Positions 7,312 through 16,942 of a stretch of 59,104 nt of DNA are shown one piece after another. The notes under the pieces were generated by a model, which saw nothing but the letters and a program-made list of their open reading frames with translations, had not been told where the DNA came from and searched no databases. Position 1 is the stretch's first letter. Each line of letters starts with the position of its first letter. This DNA is from Paracoccus haematequi (GTDB lineage Bacteria > Pseudomonadota > Alphaproteobacteria > Rhodobacterales > Rhodobacteraceae): assembly GCF_900631945.1 (NCBI RefSeq), contig NZ_UZWE01000039.1:1-59104 (forward strand). Direction: 5' to 3'. The position numbers and the translations under genes were made by a program.

Positions 7312-8802
7312 TTACTCCGCCGCCTCGTTCATCGCGGTTTCCGACCCCGCCTTCATGCGGAACCCGCGCTCAAGCTGGTCGAAAGGCGCCACCGGATAGT
7401 CGCCGGAAAAACAGGCGTCGCAATATTGCGGGCAGGCGTTGTTGCGGCCCTGCGCCTCGCCCACGGCGCGATAAAGGCCATCCAGCGACACGAAGGCCAG
7501 CGAATTGACGCCGATCCAGTCGCGCATCTCCTCGGGCGTCATGTTCGCGGCCAGCAGCTTGTCGCGGTCGGGCGTATCCACGCCATAGAAGCACGGCCAG
7601 GCGGTCGGGGGCGAGGCGATGCGGAAATGCACCTCGGCCGCGCCCGCGTCCAGAATCATGTCCTTGATCTTGCGGCTGGTGGTGCCGCGCACTACGGAAT
7701 CGTCCACCAGCACCACGCGCTTGCCCGCGATCAGCGACCGATTCACGTTCAGTTTCAGCCGCACGCCCATGTTGCGGATCTGCTCGGTCGGTTCGATGAA
7801 TGTGCGGCCCATATACTGGTTGCGAATGATCCCCATTCCATAGGGAATGCCCGATTCCTGGGCGAAACCGATGGCCGCCGGGGTGCCGCTGTCAGGGACC
7901 GGGCAGACCAGATCCGCCTCGATCGGCGCCTCGCGGGCCAGTTCCACGCCGATCTGGCGGCGGGTCTCATAGACCGAGCGCCCGCCGATGATCGAATCGG
8001 GGCGCGAGAAATAGACGTGTTCGAAGATGCAGAACCGGCCCTTGGAGGGACCGAAGGGACGCGACGATTCGACCTCTCCGCGAGAAATCACCACCATCTC
8101 GCCCGGCTCGATCTCGCGGATGAACTCGGCGCCGATGATGTCCAGCGCGCAGGTTTCCGAGGCCAGCACGAAGCCGTCGTCGCCGACCTTGCCCAGCACC
8201 AGCGGGCGCACCCCCAGCGGGTCGCGCACGCCGATCAGCTTGGTGCGGGTCATTGCGATGACGGAAAACGCCCCCTCGATCCGGCGCAGCGCGTCCTTCA
8301 TCCGTTCGGGGATGTTGCGCTGGATCGACCGCGCCATCAGGTGGATGATGCATTCGCTGTCGCTGGAGGACTGGAAGATCGACCCGCGCTCGATCAACTC
8401 GCGGCGCAGGGCGGCTGCATTGGTGATGTTGCCGTTATGGGCGATCGCGCAGCCGCCCATGTGGAATTCGCCGAAGAAGGGCTGCACGTCGCGGATTGCG
8501 GTCGCGGCCTTGGTCCCGGCGGTGGAGTAGCGCACATGGCCGATGGCCAGCGGCCCCGGCAGGGTCGCCATTACCTCGGCCTTGGTGAAGTTGTCGCGGA
8601 CATAGCCGAAGCGATGGGCGCTGTTGAAGCCGCTTTCGGGATCATGGGCGACGATGCCGCCCGCTTCCTGCCCGCGATGCTGCAAGGCGTGCAGCCCCAG
8701 GGCCACGAAGTTCGAGGCATCGGCGACGCCGATGGCCCCGAAAATGCCGCATTCCTCGTGCAGGCGGTCCGAATCGAACGGATGGGCCAGGAAGGGTTTC
8801 AT
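7312..8802 (-). CDS. purF: Amidophosphoribosyltransferase
   Basis: PurF makes 5-phosphoribosylamine from PRPP and glutamine, the first committed step of purine synthesis. The 496-residue protein has an N-terminal Ntn glutaminase whose nucleophile would be Cys18 (HEECGIFGAIG) after removal of a 17-residue propeptide. The phosphoribosyltransferase half contains the PRPP loop VVLVDDSVVRGTTS. The cysteines seen near residues 387, 460 and 463 (PCFYG, CPQYCDACF) fit the Fe-S type of PurF found in Bacillus and alphaproteobacteria. It is the last gene of a radA-cvpA-purF run, 137 bases after cvpA. Confidence 0.97.
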   Translation of the reverse strand: MKPFLAHPFDSDRLHEECGIFGAIGVADASNFVALGLHALQHRGQEAGGIVAHDPESGFNSAHRFGYVRDNFTKAEVMATLPGPLAIGHVRYSTAGTKAATAIRDVQPFFGEFHMGGCAIAHNGNITNAAALRRELIERGSIFQSSSDSECIIHLMARSIQRNIPERMKDALRRIEGAFSVIAMTRTKLIGVRDPLGVRPLVLGKVGDDGFVLASETCALDIIGAEFIREIEPGEMVVISRGEVESSRPFGPSKGRFCIFEHVYFSRPDSIIGGRSVYETRRQIGVELAREAPIEADLVCPVPDSGTPAAIGFAQESGIPYGMGIIRNQYMGRTFIEPTEQIRNMGVRLKLNVNRSLIAGKRVVLVDDSVVRGTTSRKIKDMILDAGAAEVHFRIASPPTAWPCFYGVDTPDRDKLLAANMTPEEMRDWIGVNSLAFVSLDGLYRAVGEAQGRNNACPQYCDACFSGDYPVAPFDQLERGFRMKAGSETAMNEAAE

Positions 8803-8939
8803 CGCGGCATCCTGAATGGCTTTGGGCTGTCCCGCGCTATGTAGTGCGGGTGCGTCCCGAAGTCACGCCCCCACGGTGCGGCAGGGGCGGATTTTCGTCA
8901 TCGAAGCGTCACGCGCAGGGCAGGCATGCAGGCCGTGCA

Positions 8940-9536
8940 TCAGTTCGCGGCAGGCGGGGTTTCCTGGGCCGAGGGGGTGGCCGCAGCCGTGCAGCCCGCC
9001 ACCATCTGCTCGTAGCGGCTGACGATCCAGCCCGGCGCGTCGTCGGGAACCTGGCTGTCCAACTGGCCGCGCATCCGTTCGAAGACCTGCGCGGACCGGC
9101 TGTTTTCCACGACCGCGACCTGCTGGCTTGTCATCACGCGGTCATAGACGATGAAGGCGATGGCGACCAGCAGGATGCCGCGCGCCACGCCGAACAGGAA
9201 GCCCATGCCCTGGTCCACCCCGCCAAGCGCCGAACGCTGCACCACGGACGAGAACAGCGGCGTGATGATGGAAAAGACCACCAGGGCCAAGGCGAAGACC
9301 ACCGCGAATCCGGCGATGGTGGCCAGTTCGCAGCTGTCGCCCAGGAAACGGTCCAGCACCGGCAGTTGCGCGATCAATGGCCGCATGGCGGCGGCGAAGA
9401 TGAAGGCCAGGATGGCCGCGCCGATCCAGCCCAGGATCGCCAGCGATTCGCGCACGAAGCCGCGCGACCAGGCCAGGATGGCCGAAAGGATGATGACCGC
9501 AGCCACCACCGCGTCGATGATCGTGAAACCGTCCAT
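8940..9536 (-). CDS. cvpA: CvpA family membrane protein
   Basis: The 198-residue protein has four hydrophobic segments (about residues 5-25, 33-50, 72-95, 110-130) and the AWSRGFVRE loop near residues 22-30 typical of CvpA, originally named for colicin V production. Its molecular role is unsettled; in many proteobacteria it precedes purF, as it does here. The C-terminal 60 residues are polar and poorly conserved. The start MDGFTIID at 9536 fits family members. The 137-base gap to purF contains only an imperfect hairpin and no gene. Confidence 0.92.
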   Translation of the reverse strand: MDGFTIIDAVVAAVIILSAILAWSRGFVRESLAILGWIGAAILAFIFAAAMRPLIAQLPVLDRFLGDSCELATIAGFAVVFALALVVFSIITPLFSSVVQRSALGGVDQGMGFLFGVARGILLVAIAFIVYDRVMTSQQVAVVENSRSAQVFERMRGQLDSQVPDDAPGWIVSRYEQMVAGCTAAATPSAQETPPAAN

Positions 9537-9578
9537 TGAACCTGCCCCTGCGCCGGTTATGCTTTCATTTCAGGCACT

Positions 9579-10943
9579 TCAGCCGGCGCCGAAGACCTCG
9601 CCCACAAATCCCGTCAGGTCGGCGATGCGCCTTGTGCCCATGCCGCCCGCACCCTCGACCTTCTGGCTGTCGGGTAAAATCGCCTGTGAAAAACCAAGTT
9701 TCTGCGCCTCTTTCAACCTGTTTTCCGCCTGCGCGACGGGACGCAGCGCGCCGGAAAGGCTGATTTCGCCGAACAGCACCGCATCGGGCGGCAGGGCGCT
9801 GTCCTCGCGCGCCGACAAAAGCGCCCCCGCGATGGCAAGGTCGGCTGCCGGTTCGTTGACCCGCATCCCCCCCGCGACGTTCAGGAATACGTCCAGCCCC
9901 GCAAAGGGAATGCCGCAGCGCGCCTCCAGCACGGCCAGGATGGTGCTGACCCGGCCGCTGTCGAGGCCCACCACCGTGCGGCGGGGGCTTGCCAGCGTCG
10001 AGGGGGCGACCAGGGCCTGAACCTCGGTCAGGACGGGTCGGGTGCCCTCGATCCCCGCGAAGACGGCGCTGCCGGGGACCGGCTGGCCGCGTTCGGACAG
10101 AAACAGGGCCGAGGGATTGGCGACCTCGGCCAGGCCGCTGCCGGTCATCTCGAAGACGCCGATTTCATCCGCCGGGCCGAAGCGGTTCTTGACCGATCGC
10201 AGGATGCGGAACTGGTGGCCGCGCTCGCCCTCGAAATAGATCACGGTATCGACCATGTGTTCGACGACGCGCGGCCCGGCGATCTGGCCCTCCTTGGTGA
10301 CATGGCCGACCAGGAAGATCGCCACGCCCTTGCGCTTGGCGAAGGTCACAAGCTCATGCGCGGCGGCGCGGACCTGGGCCACGCTGCCCGGCGCTGCCTC
10401 GACCTGATCGGACCACAGCGTCTGGACGGAATCGATGATCGCCAGGTCGGGCCGTTCGTTGTCCAGCGTGGTCAGGATGTCGCGAAGGTTGGTCTCGGAT
10501 CCCAGCCGGACCGGCGCATCGGCAAGGCCAAGGCGCTGCGCGCGCATGCGGACCTGGGCGCTGGCTTCCTCGCCGCTGATATAGACCGCTTGCAGCCCGC
10601 GCCGGGCAAAGGCCGCCGCGCCTTGCAACAGCAGCGTGGATTTGCCGATGCCCGGGTCGCCGCCGACCAGAACCGCGCTGCCGGGGACAAGCCCCCCGCC
10701 CAGAACCCGGTCCAGTTCGTCCATTCCGGCCAGATGGCGCGGGGGCGGGGCCTCGGTCGTTTGCAGGCTGGACAGGGGAACGGCCCGGCCCTTGTGAGCG
10801 CCGAGGCCCCGGCCTGGTCCCTGGGACAGCGGCGCCTCTTCGACGATGGTGTTCCAGGCGCCGCAGGCGTCGCAGCGCCCGGCCCATTTCTTGTGGGATG
10901 CGCCGCAGGCGGTGCAGGTGAACGCGGTGGTGGATTTTGCCAT
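9579..10943 (-). CDS. radA: DNA repair protein RadA/Sms
   Basis: RadA is a RecA-related ATPase that processes recombination intermediates by driving branch migration. The 454-residue protein begins with a four-cysteine zinc finger (Cys10, 13, 25, 28), followed by Walker A GGDPGIGKSTLL, the RadA-specific KNRFG motif (SVKNRFGPADE), and a C-terminal Lon-protease-like domain (residues about 300-450). Length and order are standard. It lies 42 bases before cvpA, and the pair with purF makes a probable operon. A degenerate copy of the intergenic repeat sits behind its promoter region. Confidence 0.97.
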   Translation of the reverse strand: MAKSTTAFTCTACGASHKKWAGRCDACGAWNTIVEEAPLSQGPGRGLGAHKGRAVPLSSLQTTEAPPPRHLAGMDELDRVLGGGLVPGSAVLVGGDPGIGKSTLLLQGAAAFARRGLQAVYISGEEASAQVRMRAQRLGLADAPVRLGSETNLRDILTTLDNERPDLAIIDSVQTLWSDQVEAAPGSVAQVRAAAHELVTFAKRKGVAIFLVGHVTKEGQIAGPRVVEHMVDTVIYFEGERGHQFRILRSVKNRFGPADEIGVFEMTGSGLAEVANPSALFLSERGQPVPGSAVFAGIEGTRPVLTEVQALVAPSTLASPRRTVVGLDSGRVSTILAVLEARCGIPFAGLDVFLNVAGGMRVNEPAADLAIAGALLSAREDSALPPDAVLFGEISLSGALRPVAQAENRLKEAQKLGFSQAILPDSQKVEGAGGMGTRRIADLTGFVGEVFGAG

Positions 10944-10981
10944 GACGGGTATGTGGCATCTGGGGGTTGCCGTCGCAAGTT

Positions 10982-11003
10982 GGGTATTTGGGCAAAGAAG
11001 AAG
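10982..11003 (+). repeat. Degenerate copy of the GGATATTT box (radA-lolC gap)
   Basis: GGGTATTTGGGCAAAGAAGAAG matches the box downstream of the hairpins elsewhere in the window, but no hairpin precedes it. It lies in the 134-base divergent gap between radA and the LolC/E gene. It may be a decayed copy of the repeat family. Confidence 0.45.
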
Positions 11004-11077
11004 CCCTCACGCCTTTGTCGGCTTGATCTTTAGGGGCGGCGCGGTCAGGTTCCGGGCGCAAATCCAAGGCGTTCCGC

Positions 11078-12379
11078 ATGGCCACACCCCGACCGTTCTC
11101 GCGTTACGAATTCACCATTGCCTGGCGATACCTGCGCGCCCGCCGGGCCGAGGGCGGGGTCAGTGTGATGACCTGGATCAGTCTGATCGGCATCGCTCTG
11201 GGGGTGATGGCGCTGATCGCCACGCTGGCCGTGCGGGCGGGTTTCCGGGCCGAATTCGTGGACACGATCCTAGGGGCGAACGCCCATACCACCGTCTACA
11301 TGGCGCCGCAGCGGATCACCAACGAGTTCACCGACGATCTGTATGTGGTGCCGGGGCGGATCGCCGATTACGATGCGATGGCGGCCAAGCTGGCGCAGGT
11401 TCCCGGCGTCATCCGCACCGCGCCGGTGGTGCGCGGGCAGGTCATGGCGACCGCCAACGACAGTTCGAACGTGGCTGAGGTTTTTGGCATATCCCTTAAT
11501 GATCTCAAGGAAATGCCGCGGATCGTGGATGCGGCGACATCGGTCGGCAGTCTTGAGGATTTCGACCGGGGAATCGCCATCGGCTCGGGCATCGCGCGGG
11601 AGCTGGCGGTCGGTCTGGGCGACAAAATCCGCCTGATCGCCCCGGAGGGCGCGCGCACCGCCATCGGCACCACGCCGCGCGTGAAGGCATACGAGGTGAC
11701 CTATATCTTCAGCGCCGGGCGATACGACATCGACCGCACCCGCATCTACATGCCGATGGCCGAGGCGCAGTCCTATTTCAACCGCGAGGGCGTGGCGGAC
11801 GAGATCGAGGTCTTCGTCGTGGATCCCGAGAAGGTGGACGACTGGACCCTGCCGCTGCTGGCGGCGGCGGGCGAGGGGGCGCAGGTCTGGAACTGGCGCG
11901 ACAGTTCCGGCAGCTTCCTGGCGGCCCTGGACATGGAGGATGACGTGATGTTCGTGATCCTGTCGGTGCTGGTGCTGATCGCGTCGATGAACATCACCAG
12001 CGGGTTGATCATGCTGGTCAAGAACAAGGGCCGCGACATCGGCATCCTGCGCACCATGGGCCTGACCGAAGGCGCGGTGTTGCGGGTGTTCTTCCTCTGC
12101 GGGGCCTTCACTGGGGTGATTGGCACCATCGCCGGGGTGTTCCTGGGCGTGCTTCTGGCGCTGAACGTGGACAGCATCATGGCGGCGCTGAATGCGCTGA
12201 CCGGCGGCGGCGCCTGGCAGCCCGAGGTTCGCGGGATCTATCGCCTGCCCGCCGAGTTGCGTGCCTGGGACATCTTCCGCGCGGTCGCCCTGTCGCTGTT
12301 CCTGTCCTTCGTGGTCACCATCTTCCCCGCGCGCCGTGCCGCGCGCATGAACCCGGTCGAGGCGCTGCGCTATGAATGA
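11078..12379 (+). CDS. lolC: Lipoprotein-releasing ABC transporter permease, LolC/LolE family
   Basis: The 433-residue inner-membrane protein has one N-terminal membrane helix (about residues 25-50, [19 protein letters not shown]), a periplasmic domain of about 220 residues and three C-terminal helices in the FtsX/MacB fold. With LolD it releases outer-membrane lipoproteins to LolA. Alphaproteobacteria usually have one such permease acting as a homodimer, so the lolC name covers both LolC and LolE roles. It overlaps lolD by 8 bases. The ATG at 11078 follows AAGGCG. Confidence 0.95.
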   Translation: MATPRPFSRYEFTIAWRYLRARRAEGGVSVMTWISLIGIALGVMALIATLAVRAGFRAEFVDTILGANAHTTVYMAPQRITNEFTDDLYVVPGRIADYDAMAAKLAQVPGVIRTAPVVRGQVMATANDSSNVAEVFGISLNDLKEMPRIVDAATSVGSLEDFDRGIAIGSGIARELAVGLGDKIRLIAPEGARTAIGTTPRVKAYEVTYIFSAGRYDIDRTRIYMPMAEAQSYFNREGVADEIEVFVVDPEKVDDWTLPLLAAAGEGAQVWNWRDSSGSFLAALDMEDDVMFVILSVLVLIASMNITSGLIMLVKNKGRDIGILRTMGLTEGAVLRVFFLCGAFTGVIGTIAGVFLGVLLALNVDSIMAALNALTGGGAWQPEVRGIYRLPAELRAWDIFRAVALSLFLSFVVTIFPARRAARMNPVEALRYE

Positions 12380-13040
12380 CGTGTTGCGCCTGGAAGCGGT
12401 CGGCAAGACCTATGGCAAGGGCGGCCCCGCCCCGGTCGAGGTACTGCGCGGCCTGGACCTGACCGTTGCGCGGGGCGAGGTCGTGGCCCTGGTCGCGCCC
12501 TCGGGGGCGGGGAAATCGACGCTGCTGCATATCGCCGGGCTGCTGGACACGCCCGATGCGGGCCGGGTGATCCTGAACGGGCGCGACATGACCGGCCTGC
12601 CGGACAAGCCCCGAACCGAGGCGCGGCGGCGCGAGCTGGGCTTCGTCTATCAGTTCCACCACCTGCTGCCCGAATTCAGCGCGGCCGAGAACATCGTCCT
12701 GCCGCAACTGGCAAACGGCATTTCCCAACGCGACGCCGCCGCCCGCGCCGCCGATCTGTTGGGCCGGGTCGGGCTGTCGCATCGTGCCGATCACCGCCCT
12801 GCGCAACTGTCGGGCGGCGAACAGCAACGCGTGGCCTTTTGCCGGGCGCTTGCCAATGCGCCCAGCCTGCTTCTGGCGGACGAGCCGACCGGCAACCTGG
12901 ATCCCGAAACCTCGGACCGGGTGTTCGACATGCTGATGGCCCTGGTCCGCGATACCGGGCTGTCGGCGTTGATCGCCACTCATAACCACGGCCTGGCCGC
13001 CCGCATGGACCGGGTGATCGGCCTGAACGCGGTTGCCTGA
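12372..13040 (+). CDS. lolD: Lipoprotein-releasing ABC transporter ATP-binding protein
   Basis: The 222-residue ATPase powers the LolC/E permease encoded just before it. Walker A is [11 protein letters not shown] (an Ala replaces the usual Gly before the PSG), the signature is LSGGEQQR, Walker [13 protein letters not shown], and the switch His lies in IATHNHG. Length and order match LolD. It overlaps the permease gene by 8 bases. The following cytochrome gene starts 47 bases later and may be read through. Confidence 0.96.
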   Translation: MNDVLRLEAVGKTYGKGGPAPVEVLRGLDLTVARGEVVALVAPSGAGKSTLLHIAGLLDTPDAGRVILNGRDMTGLPDKPRTEARRRELGFVYQFHHLLPEFSAAENIVLPQLANGISQRDAAARAADLLGRVGLSHRADHRPAQLSGGEQQRVAFCRALANAPSLLLADEPTGNLDPETSDRVFDMLMALVRDTGLSALIATHNHGLAARMDRVIGLNAVA

Positions 13041-13087
13041 GCCATCCCGCCGGGGCAAACTTCCCGAAAGCAACCAGAGAGGCAGCG

Positions 13088-13498
13088 ATGAAGGCGATAT
13101 ATGGGGCGGCCCTGACCGGACTGGCGATGGCGGGCGGGATCGCCGCCTGCGCGCCCACCCCGAACGACCAGGCCCAGGCGCGTAATGATTTCAATGCGCT
13201 GTGTGTGGATTGCCACGGCCCCGCAGGGCATGGTGACGGCCCCGCGGCCGAGGGGATGGTGCCGCATCCGGTCGATCTGACCCGCGTGGCCGCTGATAAC
13301 GGCGGCGTCTTCCCGCGCCTTCAGGTGATGGGCCATATCTATGGCTTCACGCCGGGGCGCAGCGAATCGCCGATGCCGGAATTCGGCGACCTGCTGGACG
13401 GGCCGACCATCCCCTATGACGCGGGCGATGGCGTGCTGACGCCCACGCCCGTGCGGCTTGTGGCGCTGATGGAATATGTCGAGGGCATGCAGCGGTGA
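13088..13498 (+). CDS. Class I c-type cytochrome, probable lipoprotein
   Basis: The 136-residue protein has a signal sequence ending in a lipobox GIAAC (Cys21), so it is probably anchored to a membrane by lipid. One haem site CVDCH is at residues 39-43, and Met96 (SPMPEF) is a likely sixth haem ligand. This is a single-domain cytochrome c of unknown partner. It overlaps the PAP2 gene by 4 bases (GTGA). Electron transfer on the periplasmic side is inferred; no oxidase gene is adjacent. Confidence 0.85.
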   Translation: MKAIYGAALTGLAMAGGIAACAPTPNDQAQARNDFNALCVDCHGPAGHGDGPAAEGMVPHPVDLTRVAADNGGVFPRLQVMGHIYGFTPGRSESPMPEFGDLLDGPTIPYDAGDGVLTPTPVRLVALMEYVEGMQR

Positions 13499-13995
13499 AG
13501 ATCCTGCCCGCTGCGGCACTTGCGGCGATGCTGGCCCAGCCAGCAACCGCCGACCCCTTCGAGGATTTCGGCACCGCGATGAAATACGGCCTGCCCCTGG
13601 CTGCCGCCGTCTGCGCCGCCCGCGACGACCGGCTGGAGGATTTCGCGATCCGGGGCGCCCTGCAAGCCGTCGTGGTCCTGGGCCTGAAGACCTGGCTGGA
13701 CGGCACACCGATCTCGGTCCGCCCGAACGGAGAGGGTAGGGGCTTTCCGTCGGGACATTCCGCGTCGGCCGCCTTCGGCGCGGCCGACTTGGCGGGCAAG
13801 TGCTTCCCCGACGACCGCGCGGCAGGGATCGGGCTTTACGGCGCGGCGGGACTGACGGCGGCCAGCCGGGTTCATGCGGGCGAACACACGATGCAGCAGG
13901 CCCTGACCGGCGCGCTGATCGGCTTCGGCTTCGGCGCCGCCGATTTCGGCATCGGCACCGAGGGCGCCAGCTTCAGTGTCGGAATGCGCTTCTAA
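13495..13995 (+). CDS. PAP2-family phosphatase-like protein with an altered third motif
   Basis: The 166-residue protein has a signal peptide (residues 1-19) and the three PAP2 phosphatase motifs: K65...R77P78, PSGHS (85-89), and SRVHAGEH (124-131). The third motif normally ends in Asp four residues after His131; here that place is Gln135. Activity may be reduced, since that Asp assists the catalytic His. Substrates of the family include phosphatidate and undecaprenyl pyrophosphate, but the protein is short and the call is by motif only. GTG start, coupled to the cytochrome gene; its 3' end overlaps the next gene's end by 3-4 bases. Confidence 0.7.
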   Translation: MKILPAAALAAMLAQPATADPFEDFGTAMKYGLPLAAAVCAARDDRLEDFAIRGALQAVVVLGLKTWLDGTPISVRPNGEGRGFPSGHSASAAFGAADLAGKCFPDDRAAGIGLYGAAGLTAASRVHAGEHTMQQALTGALIGFGFGAADFGIGTEGASFSVGMRF

Positions 13996-14819
13996 CGCCC
14001 GCAGCGGTCCAGCCAGGCGTCGATGGCGGCCAGCGACTCGGGTTCGTCCAGCCAGGGCACATGGGCGCGGCCCGGCACTTCGGCGAAGATCGTGTCGGGA
14101 CGGCGGCGGAGCATGTCGGCGGCGACCTCCGCCGACAACAGGTCCGAATTGGCCCCCCGGATCAGTGCCACGGGCAGGCCCGCCGTCGCGTCCCACAGCG
14201 GCCACAGGTCGGGGGCTTCCCCTTCGAACGCCGCCAGGAATGCCTCGCGCAGCGCGGGGTCATAGCGGATCCGCAGCCCGTCCGGCGTTTCCTCGTAATG
14301 CCGCCGCGCATCCTCCAGCCAGCGGCCGTCGGCAACATCGGCAAAGCCCGGCATCGCCGCAGGCAGCCGTTCCGCAAGCGCCTGATGCGTCCGCGCCGAC
14401 GGGTTGCGCCCCACATAATCGAAGATCCGCTCCAGCCCCGCCTGCTCGATCACTGGCCCCACATCGTTCAGGCACAGCCCCAGCAGCCGGTCATGCGCCA
14501 CTGCGGCCAGCAGCAACCCGATCAGCCCGCCGCGCGACGTGCCCAGCACCGCCGCCCGGTCGATCCCCAGATGGTCCAGCAGCGCCAGGGCGTCCTTGCC
14601 CTCTTGCGGGACGGTATAGGTGGCGGCGCCGGTGAAATCCGACTGCCCCCGCCCGCGATAATCCATGCGGATCAGCCGCACCCCCGACAGATGCGGCGCG
14701 ACATAGTCGAAATCGCCCATGTTCCGCGTCAACCCCGACAGGCACAGGACCGGCAGCCCCTCGCCCTCATCGGAATAGGCCAGCCGCGCCCCGTCACCTG
14801 CCGTAAAGACCTTGCCCAT
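13992..14819 (-). CDS. Alpha/beta hydrolase
   Basis: The 275-residue protein has the alpha/beta-hydrolase fold: oxyanion region LCLSGLTRN, nucleophile elbow GTSRGG (Ser near residue 94), and a C-terminal His in PGRAHVPWLDEPE. An acid (RGANSDLLS) precedes it. The RMDYRGRGQSD block is typical of esterases and lactonases of the family. The substrate is unknown. The ATG at 14819 comes directly after the repeat box ...GGCACAGAAG (minus strand), so that element supplies its 5' leader. It lies downstream of fabI on the same strand. Confidence 0.88.
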   Translation of the reverse strand: MGKVFTAGDGARLAYSDEGEGLPVLCLSGLTRNMGDFDYVAPHLSGVRLIRMDYRGRGQSDFTGAATYTVPQEGKDALALLDHLGIDRAAVLGTSRGGLIGLLLAAVAHDRLLGLCLNDVGPVIEQAGLERIFDYVGRNPSARTHQALAERLPAAMPGFADVADGRWLEDARRHYEETPDGLRIRYDPALREAFLAAFEGEAPDLWPLWDATAGLPVALIRGANSDLLSAEVAADMLRRRPDTIFAEVPGRAHVPWLDEPESLAAIDAWLDRCGR

Positions 14820-14869
14820 CTTCTGTGCCCAAATATCCTCTGGGGGTCCGGGGGGCGAAGCGCCCCCGG
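14820..14869 (-). repeat. Intergenic hairpin plus GGATATTT-box repeat, copy 2 (fabI/hydrolase)
   Basis: On the minus strand a GC-rich hairpin (14869-14848, CCGGGGGCGCTTCGCCCC..) is followed by the box GAGGATATTTGGGCACAGAAG, which runs straight into the ATG of the alpha/beta hydrolase gene. The hairpin half is nearly identical to copies at 26747 and 35284. Confidence 0.8.
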
Positions 14870-14876
14870 TGCGACT

Positions 14877-15668
14877 TCACAAATTCTCGCTCTGCGGCAT
14901 TCCCAGCACATGATAGCCGCCATCGACCAGCACGACCTCTCCGGTCGTGCAGGCGGCCCAGTCCGACAGCAGCCAGACGGCGGTGCCGCCGATCGCCTCC
15001 AGCGTGGCGTTCCGGCGCAGGGGCGCATTGGCCTCGGTGTGGCGGAAGGTCTTGCGCGCCCCGCCGATGGCCGCGCCGGCCAGGGTCTTCATCGGTCCGG
15101 GGCTGATCGCGTTCACGCGGATCCCGTCCGGGCCCAGGTCGTTCGCCAGATAACGCACGGTCGATTCCAGCGCCGCCTTGGCCACGCCCATGACGTTGTA
15201 GAAGGGCGTCACCCGATTCGATCCGCCATAGGTCAGGGTGATCAGCGACCCGCCTTCAGCCATCAGAGGATGTGCGCGCCGCGCCACCTCGATGAGGGAA
15301 TAGCAGGAAATTTCAAGGCTGTGCTTGAAGTTCGCCCGGCTGGTATTCATGAACCGGCCGGTCAGTTCGTTCTTGTTGGAAAAGGCGATGGCGTGGATCA
15401 GAAAATCCAGTTTGCCCCAACGTTCGGTGATGGCCGCGAAGGCCGCATCCAGCGACGCGTCGTCGGTCACGTCCACGTCCAGCAGGAAGTCCGACCCCAA
15501 CTGCGCGGCCAGCGGCTGCACACGCTTGCCGAACGCCTCGCCCTGATAGGAAAACGCAAGCTCGGCCCCCTGGGCGGCCACCGCCTTCGCGATGCCCCAG
15601 GCGATGGAATGGTCGTTCGCGACCCCCATCACAAGCCCGCGCTTGCCCTTCAGAAGATCGCCCATCAA
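14877..15668 (-). CDS. fabI: Enoyl-[acyl-carrier-protein] reductase (NADH)
   Basis: FabI reduces trans-2-enoyl-ACP in the last step of each fatty-acid elongation cycle. The 263-residue SDR protein has the FabI-type nucleotide loop GVANDHSIAWGIA, the segment SNKNELTGRF, and the active-site pair Tyr/Lys in YNVMGVAKAALES. It ends a fabA-fabB-fabI cluster, 11 bases after fabB, which is the unsaturated fatty-acid arrangement of Rhodobacterales. A second Met follows the first; MMGD gives the start used. Confidence 0.96.
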   Translation of the reverse strand: MMGDLLKGKRGLVMGVANDHSIAWGIAKAVAAQGAELAFSYQGEAFGKRVQPLAAQLGSDFLLDVDVTDDASLDAAFAAITERWGKLDFLIHAIAFSNKNELTGRFMNTSRANFKHSLEISCYSLIEVARRAHPLMAEGGSLITLTYGGSNRVTPFYNVMGVAKAALESTVRYLANDLGPDGIRVNAISPGPMKTLAGAAIGGARKTFRHTEANAPLRRNATLEAIGGTAVWLLSDWAACTTGEVVLVDGGYHVLGMPQSENL

Positions 15669-15679
15669 TGACCTCGTTC

Positions 15680-16909
15680 TTATTCTTTGTATCGCGACAT
15701 CAGCAGGGTGGCATTGGTGCCCCCGAAGCCGAAGCTGTTCGACAGCACGGAATCCAGTCCCGCATCGTCCACCCGGCTTGTCGCAATCTCGCCCGGCTGG
15801 ATCTCCGGGTCCAGAGTAGTCACATTTGCAGATGCTGCAATGAAGTCATTTTGCAACATCAGCAGGCTGTAGATCGCCTCGTGCACACCCGTTGCGCCCA
15901 GGGAATGCCCGGTAAGCGATTTGGTGGAACTGATCGGCGGCGTGTTGCCCTCGCCCCAGATGCGGCGGATCGCCTTGACCTCGCCGATGTCGCCCACCGG
16001 GGTCGAGGTGCCGTGCGCGTTGATATAGCTGACCGACCGCCCCTCGGGCAGGGTCGCCAGGGCCAGCCGCATCGACCGCTCGCCGCCCTCGCCGGACGGG
16101 GCGACCATGTCATAGCCGTCGCTGGTCGCGCCATAGCCGGTCACTTCGGCGTAAATCTTGGCGCCGCGCGCCAGGGCGTGTTCCAGTTCCTCCAGCACGA
16201 CCACGCCGCCGCCGCCTGCGATCACGAAGCCGTCGCGCGTCGCGTCATAGGGGCGCGACGCCGTCTGCGGCGTGTCGTTGTATTTCGACGACATGGCGCC
16301 CATCGCGTCGAACAGGCAGGACAGCGTCCAGTCCAGTTCCTCGCCGCCGCCGGCAAAGACGATGTCCTGCTTGCCCATCTGAATCTGTTCCACGCCATTG
16401 CCGATGCAATGCGCCGATGTCGAACAGGCCGAGGTGATGGAGTAGTTCACGCCCTTGATCTTGAAGGGCGTCGCCAGGCAGGCCGAATTGGTCGAGGACA
16501 TGCAGCGCGTCACCATGAACGGCCCCATGCGCTTGGGGCTGCCCTTCTGGATGACGGTCTGGTGCGCCTCGAAGAAGTTGCTGGTCGACGGCCCGCCCGA
16601 TCCCATGATCAGGCCGGTGCGCGGGTTCGACACGTCGCCGTCCTCAAGCCCCGAATCCTTGATCGCCTGTTCCATGGCGATGAAGTTGTAGGCCGCGCCC
16701 GGACCCATGAAGCGCAGGTTGCGCTTGTCGATGTGATCCTCCAGCACGATCTGCGGCATGCCGTGGACCTGGCTGCGGAATCCGTGTTCGGCATATTCGG
16801 GGGCGAAGACGATGCCCGAACGGCCCTGTTTCAGGCTTTCGGTCACCTCCTCGGCGTTGTTGCCGATGGGCGAGACGATGCCAAGGCCGGTGATGACGAC
16901 GCGTCGCAT
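15680..16909 (-). CDS. fabB: Beta-ketoacyl-ACP synthase I
   Basis: FabB condenses acyl-ACP with malonyl-ACP and is needed to extend the cis-unsaturated intermediates made by FabA. The 409-residue protein begins [16 protein letters not shown] and has the Cys-His-His triad: Cys162 (TSACSTSAH), His in [11 protein letters not shown], and His in [11 protein letters not shown]. Length equals E. coli FabB. It lies 33 bases downstream of fabA on the same strand. Confidence 0.97.
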   Translation of the reverse strand: MRRVVITGLGIVSPIGNNAEEVTESLKQGRSGIVFAPEYAEHGFRSQVHGMPQIVLEDHIDKRNLRFMGPGAAYNFIAMEQAIKDSGLEDGDVSNPRTGLIMGSGGPSTSNFFEAHQTVIQKGSPKRMGPFMVTRCMSSTNSACLATPFKIKGVNYSITSACSTSAHCIGNGVEQIQMGKQDIVFAGGGEELDWTLSCLFDAMGAMSSKYNDTPQTASRPYDATRDGFVIAGGGGVVVLEELEHALARGAKIYAEVTGYGATSDGYDMVAPSGEGGERSMRLALATLPEGRSVSYINAHGTSTPVGDIGEVKAIRRIWGEGNTPPISSTKSLTGHSLGATGVHEAIYSLLMLQNDFIAASANVTTLDPEIQPGEIATSRVDDAGLDSVLSNSFGFGGTNATLLMSRYKE

Positions 16910-16942
16910 GGGGCCTTCCTCCTTCTGGTTAGATGGCCGCCA

